From Flagellimonas profundi (lineage in GTDB: Bacteria > Bacteroidota > Bacteroidia > Flavobacteriales > Flavobacteriaceae), in assembly GCF_017313275.1 (NCBI RefSeq), contig NZ_JAFLNM010000003.1, positions 281,261 to 345,260 of the forward strand: DNA of 64,000 bases, in the 5' to 3' direction. Shown piece by piece: positions 34,932 through 44,456 of the stretch. A program made the translations under genes and the position numbers. A model generated the notes under the pieces. That model saw nothing but the letters and a program-made list of their open reading frames with translations, searched no databases and had not been told where the DNA came from. Every line of letters begins with the position of its first letter. The stretch's first letter is position 1.

Positions 34932-35121
34932 GGTATTCAATTGGAAACACACAGACATTCCTAAATTTTTTTTGAATTTTCTCAAAAAAGGCATTTTTGC
35001 TGCACATTATTTTACAGAAATGATACTTTTTTACGAATTCTCATCTTGCCAATAATTTTGAAAAGATTCATAGAATAAAATCCTTGCTTTTGAAACTGAA
35101 GGATTAAAGCATCTAAAAGTG

Positions 35122-35129
35122 TATTTTTG
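35122..35129 (+). promoter_or_regulatory. -7 promoter element of gldA
   Basis: TATTTTTG fits TAnnTTTG and lies 21 bases before the gldA ATG. No clear -33 TTG was found. Confidence 0.45.
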
Positions 35130-35150
35130 GAATCATTAAATTTATCTTGA

Positions 35151-36044
35151 ATGTCCATCACCGTACAAAACATCACAAAAAGCTTTGGCTCCCAAAAAGC
35201 ATTGAACAATGTTTCGTTCACCATCAACAAAGGTGAAGTGGTCGGTTTTTTAGGTCCCAACGGCGCAGGAAAGTCCACTATGATGCGGATTTTGACCACT
35301 TACTACAAAGCAGATGAAGGTGAAGCCGCTGTAAATGGTTTTGATGTGTTGAGCGCGGAAAAGAACGTTCAAAAAAGCATTGGTTACCTGCCAGAGCACA
35401 ATCCGTTGTATTTGGAGATGTACGTTAAGGAATACTTGACCTTTAATGCCGATGTTTATAAAGTGGACAAGTCCAAAATAAATGATGTCATCGAACAAAC
35501 AGGACTGTCTCCCGAGGCCCACAAAAAAATTGGGCAGTTATCCAAAGGCTATCGCCAGCGGGTTGGACTTGCGGCGGCCCTGTTGCACAATCCGGAAGTT
35601 TTGATTCTCGATGAGCCCACTACGGGACTCGATCCCAACCAATTGATCGAAATACGAAAACTGATCCGTGAAATAGGAAAAGAAAAAACCATTTTACTTT
35701 CCACACATATCATGAAAGAAGTGGAAGCCGTTTGCGACCGGGTAATCATCATCAACAAAGGAGAATTGGTGGCCGATAAAAAACTGGAGGAACTCCGTGA
35801 AGCCGAGGAGCAAATCATTGAGGTGGAATTTGATTATCGCGTAGAAGAACAATTACTGCAACAAATGCCCAATGTTTCCAAAGTAAAAAATACAGGTGGT
35901 TTTGTCTACGAAATCACTTTTGGCACTTCCAAAGACATGCGGCCCGCTGTATTCGATTTTGCACACGACAACAAACTTAAGACGCTTCAGCTCAGCAGAA
36001 AGAACAAAAATCTGGAGAGCTTGTTCACAGAACTTACTTCCTAA
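35151..36044 (+). CDS. gldA: gliding motility ABC transporter ATP-binding subunit GldA
   Basis: 297 residues. Walker A GPNGAGKST (about 38-46), signature LSKGYRQRVGLA, Walker B VLILDEPTTGLDPNQ and the H-loop STHIMKEVE are all present, followed by a C-terminal regulatory region. The sequence and the phrase GYLPEHNPLYLEMYVKEYL match GldA, which works with membrane proteins GldF and GldG in gliding. gldF and gldG are not in the window. gldB and gldC are 30 kb away. Confidence 0.85.
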   Translation: MSITVQNITKSFGSQKALNNVSFTINKGEVVGFLGPNGAGKSTMMRILTTYYKADEGEAAVNGFDVLSAEKNVQKSIGYLPEHNPLYLEMYVKEYLTFNADVYKVDKSKINDVIEQTGLSPEAHKKIGQLSKGYRQRVGLAAALLHNPEVLILDEPTTGLDPNQLIEIRKLIREIGKEKTILLSTHIMKEVEAVCDRVIIINKGELVADKKLEELREAEEQIIEVEFDYRVEEQLLQQMPNVSKVKNTGGFVYEITFGTSKDMRPAVFDFAHDNKLKTLQLSRKNKNLESLFTELTS

Positions 36045-36109
36045 CTTTCCTTTTATCCAAACAGATGGAACAACCATCCGAAATGGATGGAAAACCGTTT
36101 CAAATATGG

Positions 36110-36117
36110 TACTTTTG
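36110..36117 (+). promoter_or_regulatory. -7 promoter element of the decarboxylase gene
   Basis: TACTTTTG fits TAnnTTTG and ends 22 bases before the chosen ATG at 36140. It lies inside a possible longer reading frame starting at 36065, which argues for the later start. Confidence 0.5.
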
Positions 36118-36139
36118 CAGTTCAGAAGTAAACGGCCCT

Positions 36140-37591
36140 ATGAAAAAGAACAACGCCAGATTGGAACTTTCCAAAGAAGAAATGAAAAGTTATGGGTATC
36201 AAGTTGTTGATGCCATAGTGGAACACCATGCCAACCAACACGAAAAATTACCTGTAGCCCTTGGCTCTCGGGAGGAAATGGACTCTTTGTTCTTGGAAGA
36301 GGCACCTGAAAAAGGTTCCGACCCGACCCATGTACTCGATTTTGTTTTGGAAAAGGTGATGACCAACAGCGCCAATTTGGCCCACCCTCGGTCCTTTTCT
36401 TTTGTTCCTGGCCCTAGCAACTATGTTAGTGTAATGGCTGATGCTTTGGCCACAGGTTACAACATCTTCTCCGGTGGATGGGCTGCCAGTCCCGCTGCGG
36501 CAGAATTGGAGATCGTGACCATTCAATGGTTGTTGAAGATCTTTGGTTTCCCAAAGAGAAAAGGGGGAGGCATTTTTACCAGTGGAGGATCCATGGCCAA
36601 CCTTACCGCTGTGGCAACCGCCCGAAGGATAAAGTGTGGTGATGATTTCTCCAAGGCCGTTATTTATCTATCCGATCAAGCGCACTCATCCAACATTAAG
36701 GCCATTCGCGTGCTGGGCTTTAAAAAAGAACAGATCAGGATCATTCCTACGGATAGCGAGCTCAAGTTTTCGGTAAACAAATTAAAAAACTGTATTGCCA
36801 AGGATAGATTGGAAGGACTTTACCCCCTCTGTTTGATTGCCACTGCCGGAACCACTAATACAGGCACAGTGGACCCATTGGTGGAATTGGGAAAAATATG
36901 CAAGAAAGAGGATATCTGGTTCCATATTGATGGTGCCTATGGCGGAGCCGCTATTTTATCCCAAAAAGGCAAACAGGCAATGAAAGGCATTGAAAAAGCC
37001 GATTCACTGACCGTGGACCCACATAAATGGTTCTTCCAGCCGTACGAAATGGGTTGCCTTTTGGTGCGAAACCACAAAAACTTGAGCCATACCTTTACTG
37101 AAAAACCTGAATATTTAAGGGATATCGAAGGAAATACCTCGGAAATCAACTTTTACGATCATGGGATACAATTAACCCGAAGGTTTAGAGCGCTGAAGTT
37201 TTACATGTCTCTAAAAACCTTTGGTTTAAAGGAGTTCCGTGATGCCATTACATATAATATTGATTTGGCCGAAGAAGTGGAAACAATGCTTCGGGGCAGC
37301 AAAAGTTGGGAGGTGGTGTATCCAGCTACCTTGGCGGTTATCAACTTCAGGTACCATCCCATCAACAAAAAATACTCGGAGAAAGAACTGGACAAGATTA
37401 ACCAGTACATTTCGGGAAAAGTTATGGATTCACGTAAAGCCATGCTGGTGACCACTATTTTAAATGGACAGATCGTGCTTCGGATGTGCCTCATCAATCC
37501 AAGAACAACCATGAAGGACATTACCGACACCTTTGACCTTTGCAAAAAGTATGCACTCGAAATTGAGGAGCAATTGGCTAGCAAAGTCTAA
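36140..37591 (+). CDS. PLP-dependent amino acid decarboxylase (group II)
   Basis: 483 residues from the ATG at 36140. Fold-type-I decarboxylase of the aromatic-L-amino-acid/glutamate/aspartate group. PLP-binding features are SGGWAASPAAAELEI, FTSGGSMANLTA, HIDGAYGGAAIL and the Schiff-base Lys296 in DPHKWFFQP. Substrate preference (for example aromatic amino acids or 2,4-diaminobutyrate) cannot be decided. The start at 36065 is rejected because a -7 promoter box falls inside that extension. It overlaps the convergent serine hydrolase gene by 4 bases. Confidence 0.88.
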   Translation: MKKNNARLELSKEEMKSYGYQVVDAIVEHHANQHEKLPVALGSREEMDSLFLEEAPEKGSDPTHVLDFVLEKVMTNSANLAHPRSFSFVPGPSNYVSVMADALATGYNIFSGGWAASPAAAELEIVTIQWLLKIFGFPKRKGGGIFTSGGSMANLTAVATARRIKCGDDFSKAVIYLSDQAHSSNIKAIRVLGFKKEQIRIIPTDSELKFSVNKLKNCIAKDRLEGLYPLCLIATAGTTNTGTVDPLVELGKICKKEDIWFHIDGAYGGAAILSQKGKQAMKGIEKADSLTVDPHKWFFQPYEMGCLLVRNHKNLSHTFTEKPEYLRDIEGNTSEINFYDHGIQLTRRFRALKFYMSLKTFGLKEFRDAITYNIDLAEEVETMLRGSKSWEVVYPATLAVINFRYHPINKKYSEKELDKINQYISGKVMDSRKAMLVTTILNGQIVLRMCLINPRTTMKDITDTFDLCKKYALEIEEQLASKV

Positions 37592-38658
37592 GACATAACT
37601 TCAAAAAGAGCATCAATGGCCTCATCCAAAATTGGTTTCACCTTTGGGTCGGTGCAATTGATCAGGATAGCTACAACTTTTTTCTGTCCAGGGTACACAA
37701 AAAGATTGGTGTAAGCTCCTACACTGTTACCAACGTGACCAACAAACGGCCTACCCTTTGAATCCTGACTCACCTGAAACCCAAGACCATAATATATCGG
37801 TTTGCCATCTATGGTTTGGGAAGTAAGCAACTGTTCGTAGGTTTCGTTCTTGAGTAATTTTCGCTCTAAAATAGCTTGCCCCAGTGTAGCCACATTGTCG
37901 CAAGTGGACAAATACCCTCCTCCGGCCAACTTATAAGTATTGTTAACCTGAACAGCCTCTTGAAAATACAAAGAGCGTTTGGTATAGAACCGTGTTTTCG
38001 AACTGAAATCCAAACCCTCTGGGGAAAAGGTGTATTTTAATCCCAAGGGTGTCAAAATATGCTCTTTAACATAGTCCGGGAATGGAGTGCCACTTGCCTC
38101 TTGCATGGCCAGGGACAGCAATACAAAATCAAAGCTGTTGTAGAGGTAGCTTTTGCCAGGTTCAAAAAACAAGGGGTCATTTTTAAAGACTTCTATTCCT
38201 TCTTTGATGGAGTATTCTTGATTCAAAGCGTATTCCTTTCCACGATATCCCCGAATTCCCGCAGTGTGACTAGCCAATTGACGCAGGGTAAAGTCGTATT
38301 TCTTTTTGGGGTAATAAGGTACATAGGTATAAAGAGATTCGTCCAAATCCACAATACCATCCTCTACCATTTTACCTAGGGCCAATCCCGTGATACATTT
38401 GGAAATACTTGCGATGCGAAAAACCGTATCCTTGGGATGTACCTTAATTCTATTATCAATATCAGCAAAACCATATCCTTTTTGAAGTAATATTTCTCCT
38501 TTATCCAAAATGGTCACAGCCAGACCGGGCACTTTTTTTTCTGCCACAAGATTGTTGAAAAGAACATTGGCTTTTTCCACACCGTGCAATCCTTCCAAAG
38601 ATTTCACCTTTGGCAACGGGGCAAACAAGTTTCTGATATATGTAAAAAAACTACCCAA
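37588..38658 (-). CDS. beta-lactamase-fold serine hydrolase (class C/DD-peptidase family)
   Basis: 356 residues. The SxxK motif is SISK (Ser84-Lys87), the Tyr motif is in KSYLYNSFDF and the third motif is HVGNSVG, as in esterases, class C beta-lactamases and DD-peptidases. The N-terminus (MGSFFTYIRNLFAPLP) is only weakly hydrophobic, so it may be cytoplasmic or membrane-tethered. The substrate is unknown; nothing indicates antibiotic resistance specifically. It lies tail-to-tail with the decarboxylase gene. Confidence 0.82.
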   Translation of the reverse strand: MGSFFTYIRNLFAPLPKVKSLEGLHGVEKANVLFNNLVAEKKVPGLAVTILDKGEILLQKGYGFADIDNRIKVHPKDTVFRIASISKCITGLALGKMVEDGIVDLDESLYTYVPYYPKKKYDFTLRQLASHTAGIRGYRGKEYALNQEYSIKEGIEVFKNDPLFFEPGKSYLYNSFDFVLLSLAMQEASGTPFPDYVKEHILTPLGLKYTFSPEGLDFSSKTRFYTKRSLYFQEAVQVNNTYKLAGGGYLSTCDNVATLGQAILERKLLKNETYEQLLTSQTIDGKPIYYGLGFQVSQDSKGRPFVGHVGNSVGAYTNLFVYPGQKKVVAILINCTDPKVKPILDEAIDALFEVMS

Positions 38659-38733
38659 ATATTCGATTTTAACTTCGAAATTAATGAGAAATATGAAAGG
38701 GTCTGAGGATTTATGTCATAGTTTGAAGCAACA

Positions 38734-39534
38734 TCAATCTTGGAATATCAATCTACCATTGAACAATTCCTCAACTGCTACTTCCGAAGGTCGATTTACG
38801 CTTATCACATCTCCTGTTCCACGAATTATACCACTTAAACTTTGTTGTGGGTTGACAATCGCATCATTGGAGCCCCTGTGGTTGATGATCACATTTTCTG
38901 CGACCAATTCTTCCGCTTCAATCCTAGAGTCCCCAGCGGCCACCGTTACGTTAAAGTTTTCGGTGGTTCCTTTAAGCTTGAAATAAGCGATTCCATTGAC
39001 CACTATTCGAACTGTGGAAGTATTCAAATTCAAATCAAAGGACCCGTCCGTAGTCTCTGCTTCAGGATTATTAAAGCTTTCCGATACCAAACTTAGACTG
39101 GGATAATTAAGGACACCATCGCTGGTAATGGGCAATCCAGTACTACTGCGTATTTCGGAAATATTGGGGGAGGTAACATACACCGTAGTCAAACCATAAT
39201 CCCGAACATAATTGCAGCTATTTTCATTTCTAAGTACAAGGCGATTGTCCTCCACCACAGCTGAAACATCTTTCAAGAGGTATTCTCCTGTTTCCACCTC
39301 AACCATCTGATTATCGCCTTGCTTTAAAACTACATTCAGGTTTTCAAAAACTGTAATGGAATTAAACTGTGAAACATCCACTGGACGGCGAACCATCTCA
39401 CCTGCATTTTGAAAACAATCGGGCACGTTATCACCATTGCAGGCAACCAGCAATAGCAAAATAGCCAACGAAAAGTACCTCTCGACTGCGCTCGATATGC
39501 TATTCAATCTATATAAATTTCCATCTTCTAACAT
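38734..39534 (-). CDS. head-GIN (DUF2807) lipoprotein with repeat-derived N-terminus
   Basis: 266 residues. A lipobox LVAC places the acylated Cys at 32. The body is a DUF2807 beta-module (FNSITVFENLNVVLKQGDNQMVEVE...AAGDSRIEAEELVAENVIINHRGSNDA). The n-region is abnormally long, and residues 13-19 (ISSAVER) are encoded by a copy of the dispersed palindrome family (39479-39500), inserted directly before the hydrophobic core YFSLAILLLLVAC. The chosen ATG lies 8 bases after the stop of the upstream gene, which supports co-transcription. Export efficiency may be affected. Confidence 0.78.
   Translation of the reverse strand: MLEDGNLYRLNSISSAVERYFSLAILLLLVACNGDNVPDCFQNAGEMVRRPVDVSQFNSITVFENLNVVLKQGDNQMVEVETGEYLLKDVSAVVEDNRLVLRNENSCNYVRDYGLTTVYVTSPNISEIRSSTGLPITSDGVLNYPSLSLVSESFNNPEAETTDGSFDLNLNTSTVRIVVNGIAYFKLKGTTENFNVTVAAGDSRIEAEELVAENVIINHRGSNDAIVNPQQSLSGIIRGTGDVISVNRPSEVAVEELFNGRLIFQD
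39479..39500 (-). repeat. dispersed palindromic repeat inside a lipoprotein ORF
   Basis: The minus strand reads GCATATCGAGCGCAGTCGAG, with the family core AGCGCAGTCGA. It is in frame within the signal-peptide n-region of the DUF2807 lipoprotein gene. Confidence 0.75.
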
Positions 39535-39541
39535 CTTTACA

Positions 39542-40642
39542 CTATAATCTTACACCTATTCCAAATTCAATGGCCTCTGCCTTGGCTCCATGCGATTTTA
39601 AGGTTACGGCCCCGAATATCTTATCACCAAAATATCGCTTTAGTCCGATTCGGTTATAGACCTTACCTTCAAAATCGAAAGGATAATAGACATAATATCC
39701 CAGTTGGGCAATTACGCTCAAATTGTTCACAAAGAGTTCATGTCCCAAAAATACCCCTACCCTTTTATAATCCGTATCGGGTGCCACATCCAATTCAGGA
39801 AACGATGTTGCTTGATATCTAATCAATTCCTTTAGAAAGTTAGAGAAGAAAATATCCGTTCCCAATTGAATCGCACTTCGTTTTCCCAAACGCTTATCCG
39901 CATAGGCAGAAACAATGGCAAAACCATATCGCCCCATATTGATCACATCGCTTTCGTTAGCTCCACCCCTAAGCACTAAATTATAACGGATGGGTTCCTT
40001 GATTTTTTCTTTAGGTTCTGGTTTTACATACTCATAAGCTGCATACTTATCAAGATTATAGGTCAAGCCCACATTAAATGCAAATGTATTGGTAGAGGTG
40101 TTGGGTGCCTTAAAATTAGCATTGGAATAGTGGATTAAAGACAATCCGGCATTCACTCCCAGACCGGCAAAGAGGTTTTCCTTATGATAGTTCATCATCA
40201 ATAAGGTGCTGCTTAAAATATGGCTCCCGTAGGCATTGTTTCGAAAATTTTCATCCTTATGATAGGGATTGGTACTGTAAGCCAATCCTTGTGCTATTCT
40301 AAGTTGAAAGTTTCGGTTAAAAAAATAAAAATTGTAATGGCCATATACACCGTAAAGCTCTCCTAATGTAGCGTTATTGGTGTTTTGATAGACAAAAGTG
40401 TAGCCCGTATCCGGATATCCAAAATCGGCTTCCCACTCTTTATGTCCATAGGTTTTTCTGCTAACCCCTAATATAATTCCTCCAGGGTGGTCCGTAATCA
40501 AATGGGAAATATCCGGGTTGTGCAAAAGTATGGAACCGTAAAACTGATTCACATCCAGCACAAAATCTTTTGGAGCATCCGTAGTTTGGGACCTCCCAAA
40601 AAATGCAGTCAAAAACAGGAATAGGCTAAGTAGGTACCTCAT
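39542..40642 (-). CDS. PagL-like acyloxyacyl hydrolase (lipid A 3-O-deacylase family), outer membrane
   Basis: 366 residues, signal peptide 1-18. The N-terminal half looks like the PagL barrel: ADFGYPDTGYTF, GLGVNAGLSLIHYSNANFKAPN with the His-x-Ser-Asn cluster proposed as the active site, and FAFNVGLTYNL. The second half adds a further beta-rich region ending AIEFGIGVRL, a typical outer-membrane last strand, making the protein about twice the size of enterobacterial PagL. The predicted role is removing an acyl chain from lipid A. The DUF2807 lipoprotein follows 7 bases downstream. Confidence 0.72.
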   Translation of the reverse strand: MRYLLSLFLFLTAFFGRSQTTDAPKDFVLDVNQFYGSILLHNPDISHLITDHPGGIILGVSRKTYGHKEWEADFGYPDTGYTFVYQNTNNATLGELYGVYGHYNFYFFNRNFQLRIAQGLAYSTNPYHKDENFRNNAYGSHILSSTLLMMNYHKENLFAGLGVNAGLSLIHYSNANFKAPNTSTNTFAFNVGLTYNLDKYAAYEYVKPEPKEKIKEPIRYNLVLRGGANESDVINMGRYGFAIVSAYADKRLGKRSAIQLGTDIFFSNFLKELIRYQATSFPELDVAPDTDYKRVGVFLGHELFVNNLSVIAQLGYYVYYPFDFEGKVYNRIGLKRYFGDKIFGAVTLKSHGAKAEAIEFGIGVRL

Positions 40643-40710
40643 GGGGCACTAAAGTAGGAAATTAAAAACACCTGCACTCATCTTAAAAAAGCAAAAAGGA
40701 TTAATTTTTT

Positions 40711-40808
40711 GTCATTCTGAACGCAGTGAAGAATCTATTCTATCTAGTACAGGTCTACTGTATAATTTTTTTGAGATTCTTCGGTTGCCACGCTCCCTCA
40801 GAATGGCA
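40711..40808. repeat. long inverted repeat of the palindrome superfamily
   Basis: The left arm 40711-40736 (starting GTCATTCTGAACGCAGTGAA, ending GAATCT) and the right arm 40774-40808 (starting AGATTCTTCGG, ending TCAGAATGGCA) can pair as a long imperfect hairpin around a 37-base AT-rich loop. This is the widespread Bacteroidetes repeat type 'GTCATTCTGAGCG...AAGAATCT'. It lies directly after the metF stop and may end that transcript. Confidence 0.8.
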
Positions 40809-40811
40809 TCT

Positions 40812-41765
40812 TTAAAAAAGTTCCTTGGCTATTGCCTTTATATTATCTGATTTTCCCATGGAATAATAATGCAATACGGGCACACCTGCTTCTCGTAATT
40901 CCTTAGATTGTTGAATGGCCCATTCCACTCCTACCTGACGTACTTCTTTGTTGTTTTCACAGGCCTCAACAGCATCAATCAAATCTTGTGGAAGGTCTAC
41001 CCGGAACACTTGTGGCAACAGCTGCAAATGGCGCTTTACGGCTATCGGTTTAATCCCGGGAATAATCGGGACATTGATGCCCATATCGCGGGCTGCCTTA
41101 ACAAAATCGAAAAATTTTTGGTTGTCGAAAAACATTTGGGTTACCACGTAATCGGCTCCCAGGTCCACTTTTTGCTTTAAGCGTTTTAGGTCGGATTGCA
41201 AGGATGGGGCTTCCATATGTTTTTCGGGATAGCCTGCCACACCGATGCAAAAACTACTTAATTCATTTGATTCTATAGTATCGTGCAGATAGTTGCCCTC
41301 GTTAATATCCTGTATTTGCTTTACCAATTCGGTGGCATATTGATGTCCACCTTTGGTGGGGGTAAAATACTTCTCCTCTTTTCGGGCGTCCCCGCGAAGT
41401 GCCATTACATTTTCTATTTCCAAATATTGGCAGTCCACCAGAAGATACTCGGTCTCCTCTTTCGTAAATCCACCACAAAGCACATGGGGCACGGTATCAA
41501 CATCGTATTTATGCTTTAAGGAAGCACAAATACCCAACGTACCAGGACGTGTTCGTGTCAATTTTTTGTCCAAGAGCCCATCTTTTTCCTTGTAGACATA
41601 TTCCTCTCGAGAAGTAGTCACATCAATAAACGGAGGTTTGAACTCCATCAAAGGGTCGATGTTATTGTACAACTCCTGAATGCTCTTCCCTTTTACGGGA
41701 GGCACGATTTCAAAACTGAACAGGGTTTCTCCGTTGGCTTTTTTTATGTGATCGGTAATTTTCAT
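40812..41765 (-). CDS. metF: methylenetetrahydrofolate reductase
   Basis: A 317-residue flavoprotein TIM barrel that reduces 5,10-methylene-THF to 5-methyl-THF, the methyl donor for MetH. Family features: FEIVPPVKGKSI, DVTTSREEY, LGICASLKHKYDVDTVPHVLCGG, VMALRGDARKEE and ADYVVTQMFFDNQKFFDFV. It starts 3 bp after the metH C-terminal gene, the last gene of the metH-metF operon behind a SAM-I riboswitch. Confidence 0.96.
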   Translation of the reverse strand: MKITDHIKKANGETLFSFEIVPPVKGKSIQELYNNIDPLMEFKPPFIDVTTSREEYVYKEKDGLLDKKLTRTRPGTLGICASLKHKYDVDTVPHVLCGGFTKEETEYLLVDCQYLEIENVMALRGDARKEEKYFTPTKGGHQYATELVKQIQDINEGNYLHDTIESNELSSFCIGVAGYPEKHMEAPSLQSDLKRLKQKVDLGADYVVTQMFFDNQKFFDFVKAARDMGINVPIIPGIKPIAVKRHLQLLPQVFRVDLPQDLIDAVEACENNKEVRQVGVEWAIQQSKELREAGVPVLHYYSMGKSDNIKAIAKELF

Positions 41766-41768
41766 CGC

Positions 41769-44447
41769 TTATTCATCAACAATATTGGGAGCAAGCCACT
41801 TTTGGGCTTCCTCCAGTTTTATATTTTTTCGCTCGGCAAAATCCTGAACTTGGTCTTGTTTTATTTTACCGAGTCCAAAATACTTGGCCTCTGGATGACC
41901 AAAATAGTATCCGCTAACACTGGCAGCTGGCCACATGGCCAAACTATCCGTGAGCTTAACACCAATTTTTTCCTCTACCTGCATCATTTCCCAAATGGTA
42001 AGTTTCTCCAAATGGTCGGGACAAGCGGGATAGCCGGGCGCGGGTCGGATTCCGCGATACTTTTCCTTGATCAATGCATCATTGTCCAAGTTTTCGTCAA
42101 TGGCGTAACCCCAGAATTTTGTCCGTACCTCTTTGTGCAGGTACTCTGCAAAAGCTTCTGCGAATCGGTCCGCCAAGGCTTTGATCATAATCGCATTATA
42201 ATCGTCGTGGTTCTTTTCAAATTCAGCAGCCAATTCTTGCGTACCGAATCCCGTGCTTACACAAAAACAGCCGATGTAATCCTGAATTCCAGAATCCTTT
42301 GGTGCAATAAAATCGGCCAAGGCAATATTGGGGACTCCTTCGCGCTTTTTCAATTGTTGGCGAAGCGTTCTAAAAATAAAGGTTTTTCCTTTCTTGTCCA
42401 CTTCAATATCATCTTCATTAATTTGATTGGCAGGAAACAACCCGAATATGGCTTTGGCCTTCAGTAGTTTTTCATCCAAAATACGTTTTAAAAGTACTTG
42501 GGCATCCCCAAACAGTTCTTTGGCTTGCTCTCCGACCACTTCATCGGTCAAAATATCCGGATACTTACCATGCAAGTCCCAACTACGGAAGAAAGGGGAC
42601 CAATCTATAAATGCTTCCAATTTGTTCAAATCAAAATCTTCCCAGACCTCAATGCCGAGCTGATTCGGTATTTTAATATCGGATGGATCCCAATCGATTT
42701 GATGTTTGTTTTTCCTTGCTTCCTCCAAGGTCAGGTACTCCTTTTGTTTTCCACGCTTTAAAAACTTATCCCTAAAGCTCTCGTAATCCAACTTGATGGA
42801 TTTTTTATACTTGACCGAAGTCTCATCCTGAAGCAAATTGCCAACTACCGTTACCGCTCTAGACGCATCGTTGACGTGCACTACGGAATTACTGTACTGT
42901 GGATCTATTTTAACCGCTGTATGCGCCTTACTTGTTGTTGCACCACCGATTAAAAGAGGTACTTCAAAGTTTTGACGCTCCATTTCCTTGGCCAAAAACA
43001 CCATTTCATCCAACGATGGGGTTATCAATCCGCTCAAACCAATAATATCCACTTGCTCTTCCTTGGCCTTATTGATGATTTTTTCGGGGGGTACCATCAC
43101 TCCCAAATCCACAATTTCGTAGTTGTTACAGGCCAGAACCACGCTCACGATATTTTTCCCGATATCGTGCACATCTCCTTTAACGGTAGCCATCAGTATT
43201 TTTCCCGCTGCCTTGGTGTTTTTGTCTTTTGATGCCTCAATATAGGGGGTCAGGTAGGCCACGGCCTTTTTCATTACCCGCGCAGATTTCACTACTTGTG
43301 GTAAAAACATTTTTCCACTTCCGAACAAATCTCCGACCACATTCATTCCTGTCATCAAGTTGCCCTCGATCACTTGCAAAGGTTTGGCAGCCTGTTGACG
43401 AGCTTCTTCAACATCCTCAATAATATATTGGTCAATACCTTTCACCAAAGCTCTGGTAATACGGTCCTGAAGCGGTTCTTCCCTCCAAGACAGATCAACC
43501 TTACTTTCTTTAGCCGTTCCCACAACGGTCTCTGCAAATTCCAGTAAGCGCTCGGTAGCATCATCACGCCTATTGAGCAGCACATCTTCTACGTGTTCCA
43601 ACAAATCCTTGGGAATATCGTCGTATACTTCCAACATGGTAGGGTTTACGATTCCCATGTTCATACCCGCTTTAATGGCGTGGAACAGGAAGGCTGAATG
43701 CATGGCCTCACGAACGGGATTGTTTCCCCTAAATGAAAAAGAAACATTGCTCACACCTCCACTAACACTACAATAGGGCAGGTTTTTACGTACCCAACGG
43801 GTTGCCTCGATAAAATCGATGGCATTATTTTTATGCTCGTCCATTCCTGTGGCCACAGGAAAAATATTGAGGTCAAAAATGATATCCTCGGGAGGGAAAT
43901 TTACTTCGTTGACCAAAATATCGTAGGAACGCTTAGCAATTTCAATACGGCGTTCGTAGGTATCTGCTTGTCCTACCTCGTCGAAGGCCATTACAATCAC
44001 TGCAGCACCATATCGCTTGATCAATTTGGCATGGTGTACAAACTCTTCTTTCCCTTCTTTTAAGCTGATGGAGTTGACCACACATTTTCCTTGCACTACT
44101 TGCAACCCCGCCTCAATGATCTCCCATTTGGAACTATCAATCATAATGGGAACCCTGGCGATATCGGGTTCTGAAACGATCAGGTTAAGAAATCTGACCA
44201 TGGCCTCCTTGCCATCGATCAGACCATCGTCCATATTAATGTCGATGATCTGGGCGCCACCTTCCACTTGTTCGCGGGCAATGTCCAGTGCTTCATCAAA
44301 CTTTTCTTCCTTTATCAGCCGTAAAAACCGTTTGGAACCTGCCACATTGGTACGCTCCCCCACATTAATGAAATTGCTTTCCGGGGTTACGATCAAGGGT
44401 TCGAGGCCCGAGAGTTTTAGATATCGTTGTTCGTTGTTCGTTGCCAT
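41769..44447 (-). CDS. metH: methionine synthase, C-terminal subunit (folate, cobalamin and activation domains)
   Basis: 892 residues. Domain order: methyl-THF (pterin-binding) barrel 1-290 ([23 protein letters not shown]), cobalamin cap and binding domain about 320-560 with DVHDIG (His427 is the cobalt ligand), and the SAM-dependent activation domain in the last 300 residues with [12 protein letters not shown] (801-812). The homocysteine-binding domain is encoded by the preceding gene, so this is a two-subunit MetH. The start is 9 bp after that gene's stop. Clean start and stop codons show a genuine split, not a frameshift. Confidence 0.95.
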   Translation of the reverse strand: MATNNEQRYLKLSGLEPLIVTPESNFINVGERTNVAGSKRFLRLIKEEKFDEALDIAREQVEGGAQIIDINMDDGLIDGKEAMVRFLNLIVSEPDIARVPIMIDSSKWEIIEAGLQVVQGKCVVNSISLKEGKEEFVHHAKLIKRYGAAVIVMAFDEVGQADTYERRIEIAKRSYDILVNEVNFPPEDIIFDLNIFPVATGMDEHKNNAIDFIEATRWVRKNLPYCSVSGGVSNVSFSFRGNNPVREAMHSAFLFHAIKAGMNMGIVNPTMLEVYDDIPKDLLEHVEDVLLNRRDDATERLLEFAETVVGTAKESKVDLSWREEPLQDRITRALVKGIDQYIIEDVEEARQQAAKPLQVIEGNLMTGMNVVGDLFGSGKMFLPQVVKSARVMKKAVAYLTPYIEASKDKNTKAAGKILMATVKGDVHDIGKNIVSVVLACNNYEIVDLGVMVPPEKIINKAKEEQVDIIGLSGLITPSLDEMVFLAKEMERQNFEVPLLIGGATTSKAHTAVKIDPQYSNSVVHVNDASRAVTVVGNLLQDETSVKYKKSIKLDYESFRDKFLKRGKQKEYLTLEEARKNKHQIDWDPSDIKIPNQLGIEVWEDFDLNKLEAFIDWSPFFRSWDLHGKYPDILTDEVVGEQAKELFGDAQVLLKRILDEKLLKAKAIFGLFPANQINEDDIEVDKKGKTFIFRTLRQQLKKREGVPNIALADFIAPKDSGIQDYIGCFCVSTGFGTQELAAEFEKNHDDYNAIMIKALADRFAEAFAEYLHKEVRTKFWGYAIDENLDNDALIKEKYRGIRPAPGYPACPDHLEKLTIWEMMQVEEKIGVKLTDSLAMWPAASVSGYYFGHPEAKYFGLGKIKQDQVQDFAERKNIKLEEAQKWLAPNIVDE

Positions 44448-44456
44448 AAACTTAAA

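Noticed and set aside
37588..38658. A beta-lactamase resistance gene
   Set aside because: The SxxK/Tyr/HxG motifs define a broad serine hydrolase family; nothing points to antibiotic hydrolysis and there is no clear export signal.
41748..42467. A 239-codon open frame on the + strand
   Set aside because: It is antisense to the metH C-terminal gene and shows no protein-like motifs; it is a codon-bias shadow.
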